A stretch of DNA of 23,244 nucleotides, taken from an uncultured Collinsella sp. GTDB lineage: Bacteria; Actinomycetota; Coriobacteriia; Coriobacteriales; Coriobacteriaceae. This document shows, one piece after another, positions 21,480 through 23,244 of the stretch (position 1 is its first letter; every line of letters starts with the position of its first letter). The notes under the pieces were generated by a model. The model was not told the origin of the DNA, made no database searches, and saw only the letters and a program-made list of their open reading frames with translations. The stretch covers positions 1 to 23,244 of the forward strand of contig CABRID010000021.1 in NCBI GenBank assembly GCA_902470895.1. The letters run 5' to 3'. The translations under genes were made by a program, and so were the position numbers.

Positions 21480-22985
21480 ATGGCGCACGAGCAGCACACC
21501 TATATCTGCATCGACCTCAAGACGTTTTATGCCAGCGTCGAGTGCGTCGACCGTGGGCTCGATCCGCTCACCACCAACCTGGTCGTTGCCGACGAATCGC
21601 GCGGACGCACGACCATCTGCCTCGCTATCACGCAGGCCATGAAGGACTTAGGTATTCACAACCGCTGCCGTCTGTTCGAGATTCCCGACGGCATCGACTG
21701 CATCAAAGTAGTGCCGCGCATGCAGCACTACATGGAGGTGTCGGCGCAAATCTACGGCATCTATCTGGAATACGTCAGCCCCCAGGACGTGCACGTCTAC
21801 TCAATTGACGAGTGCTTTATCGACGTGACACCCTATCTGGACCTCTATCACACCGATGCGGAAGGCTTCGCCTGCATGTTGCGCGACGAGGTCCTGGCGC
21901 GCACCGGCATCACGGCGACGGTCGGCATCGGCCCCAACCTATTCCAGGCCAAGGTTGCACTCGATATCACCGCCAAGCACGTACCCAGCCGCATCGGCAT
22001 ACTCGACGATGAGACCTTTCGCAAGGAAATCTGGCCCCATCGTCCCATCACCGATATCTGGGGCATCGGCCCCGGCGTGGCAGCACGACTCGAAAAATAC
22101 GGCGTCTACGATCTGATGGGCGTCGCGGCGCTCGACGAAAACCTGCTTTACGACGAGCTCGGCGTCAATGCCGAGTATCTCATCGACCACGCCTTCGGAC
22201 GCGAGCCGACAACCATCGCCGATATCCAAGCCTATCGCCCGCAAGCAACTTCGACCACCACAGGACAGGTGCTCTCGAAGGGCTATGCCTACGAGCAGGC
22301 CTACACCGTCTTGCGCGAGATGGTCGACAACGCCGTGTTGGACTTGATCGATAAGCACGTGGTCTGCGACAGCATCTCGCTCTTTGTGGGCTACGCGAGC
22401 GAGCGCGCCGACATACGCAGGCTTGATGCCAGCGGTACTGCACAATATGTGGACGGATGCGGACACCTGCGCTCGAGTACGTCGAGCATCGAACCCACCG
22501 CAACCGCCGGCCCCGAGCTCGCGCCCCGTGCTCCCAAGCCCGTCCAGCGCGATGACGAACGGCGCCGCCTGGTGCGCGAAGCGCAGGCAATCGATGGCAT
22601 CTTTGTGGGAGAGCATGGTGGCAAACCGCGTGGTGGCTATGCCGCGCTCTTTGCGCACTCCAACGCCTCGCGCAAGCTGCCCGAGCGTACCAATTCGTTT
22701 AAGAAGATCATGGGCTATTTCGATGAGCTCTGGGCGCAGACTGTCGATCCCAAACGACCGGTCAAGCGCATCAACCTGGGCTTTAGCAATCTTGTGCCCG
22801 AGGAATTTGCCACCATCGATCTGTTCAGCGATATCGAGGCCGATGAGCGCGAGCGCGACCTGGCGCGCGCCGTCCTGGCCGTGAAAGGCAAGTACGGCAA
22901 GAACGCGCTCGTCAAGGGATTAAGCTTTACCGCCGGCGCCACCGCGCGCGAGCGCAACGATCAAGTTGGAGGACACCGTGCCTAA
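21480..22985 (+). CDS. Y-family DNA polymerase, UvrX/YqjW-like (SOS lesion bypass)
   Basis: The protein is 501 residues from the ATG at 21480, six bases after GGAAGG; a GTG at 21459 lies within the second LexA box and is unlikely. YICIDLKTFYASVECVDRGL carries the first catalytic Asp and the aromatic steric gate. VYSIDECFIDVT supplies the catalytic Asp-Glu pair, and DIWGIGPGVAARLEKYG is the thumb helix-hairpin-helix. The IDLKTFYASVE...TTNLVVAD style matches Firmicute and actinobacterial UvrX/YqjW more than DinB. A disordered Pro/Ala stretch (about 340-365) precedes a C-terminal little-finger and tail. It copies damaged DNA during the SOS response. A YolD-like gene overlaps its stop by eight bases. 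Confidence 0.92.
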   Translation: MAHEQHTYICIDLKTFYASVECVDRGLDPLTTNLVVADESRGRTTICLAITQAMKDLGIHNRCRLFEIPDGIDCIKVVPRMQHYMEVSAQIYGIYLEYVSPQDVHVYSIDECFIDVTPYLDLYHTDAEGFACMLRDEVLARTGITATVGIGPNLFQAKVALDITAKHVPSRIGILDDETFRKEIWPHRPITDIWGIGPGVAARLEKYGVYDLMGVAALDENLLYDELGVNAEYLIDHAFGREPTTIADIQAYRPQATSTTTGQVLSKGYAYEQAYTVLREMVDNAVLDLIDKHVVCDSISLFVGYASERADIRRLDASGTAQYVDGCGHLRSSTSSIEPTATAGPELAPRAPKPVQRDDERRRLVREAQAIDGIFVGEHGGKPRGGYAALFAHSNASRKLPERTNSFKKIMGYFDELWAQTVDPKRPVKRINLGFSNLVPEEFATIDLFSDIEADERERDLARAVLAVKGKYGKNALVKGLSFTAGATARERNDQVGGHRA

Positions 22986-23244
22986 ACCCAAACAACAGCC
23001 CATGCGCCCGCCGACCGCCTTCGAGCGCCTGGCGGACCCCGAGGGCAGACGCCGCGCAGCCGACCCCAACCTCACTGCCAACGGTGCCGTGCGCGCCAAC
23101 CGCGCCGCACAGTTTATGCCCTTTGCCGCCCTCACGGGATACTACGAACTCGTGCGCAAGCAGGAAATCACCGTCGAGCAAAAACGTGAGCTCACGGAAG
23201 AAAAAGCCCTCGAGCTTTCGCAAAAGCTCGAGGGCTTTTTCTTC
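22978..23244 (+). CDS. YolD-like protein, partial at window end
   Basis: Eighty-nine codons are visible, from a GTG at 22978 preceded by GGAGG at five bases, with no stop before the window ends. RAAQFMPFAALTGYYELVRK is the YolD-family core (FMPFxAL-x-G-[FY]), followed by a charged helix, ELTEEKALELSQKLEGF. YolD-like proteins are small partners of UvrX/YqjW polymerases and have been compared to UmuD. The start overlaps the polymerase stop by eight bases, so both are made from the LexA-controlled transcript. The family's usual length suggests the stop is only a few codons beyond 23244. Confidence 0.85.
   Translation, partial: MPKPKQQPMRPPTAFERLADPEGRRRAADPNLTANGAVRANRAAQFMPFAALTGYYELVRKQEITVEQKRELTEEKALELSQKLEGFFF
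23201..23240. terminator. Intrinsic terminator inside the yolD-like 3' end
   Basis: GCCCTCGAGCTTT (23206-23218) pairs perfectly with AAAGCTCGAGGGC (23223-23235) around a CGCA loop, followed by TTTTTCTTC. Five A precede the stem, so it could work on both strands. The hairpin is still within the open frame of the YolD-like gene. Confidence 0.8.

Overview
The window looks like a contig end from a high-GC gut actinobacterium of the class Coriobacteriia, most likely Collinsella or a close relative. This is inferred from protein style, codon use and strong GGAGG ribosome sites; no rRNA or marker search was possible. The first 53 bases are not genomic. They match an Illumina Nextera i5 adapter, so real sequence starts at 54.

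Layout. (1) 54-3891 is an AT-richer accessory region. A DUF4160 gene cut by the contig end is coupled to an unknown partner on the minus strand. Next is a decayed 3' end of a membrane-protein gene, then a compact three-gene cassette on the plus strand: a 45-residue Cys-free peptide (900-1037), a radical SAM/SPASM maturase (1109-2533) and an ABC half-transporter (2524-3891). This is a probable ribosomally made, post-translationally modified peptide (RiPP) cluster whose class I cannot assign. (2) 4120-15053 is mainly chromosomal backbone: a Ser/Thr-rich membrane protein, an OST-HTH-like protein, EttA, an SdpR/SdpI-type pair, TcdA, a TatD-family hydrolase, and a minus-strand sugar-handling series (DeoC-like aldolase, two HAD phosphatases, a PfkB kinase resembling fructoselysine 6-kinase). 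(3) 15271-18836 is an insertion-like block bounded by two copies of the 3' end of pgi plus its terminator. It carries an unknown gene, a ClpP-like serine peptidase and a VirD4/TraG-like ATPase without a membrane anchor. (4) 18837-23244 holds pgi, a short protein resembling the N-terminal half of an iron alcohol dehydrogenase, and an SOS-controlled UvrX/DinB-type polymerase coupled to a YolD-like gene that runs off the window.

Non-coding structure is rich: several intrinsic terminators, a ~100-bp nested hairpin element with a UUCG tetraloop (6585-6682), a MITE-like element (11467-11692), a candidate small RNA with its own promoter and terminator (9746-9651, minus), and tandem LexA boxes (21435-21465).

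The best candidates for undescribed biology are the RiPP cassette, the ClpP-TraG operon, and the structured element at 6585-6682.
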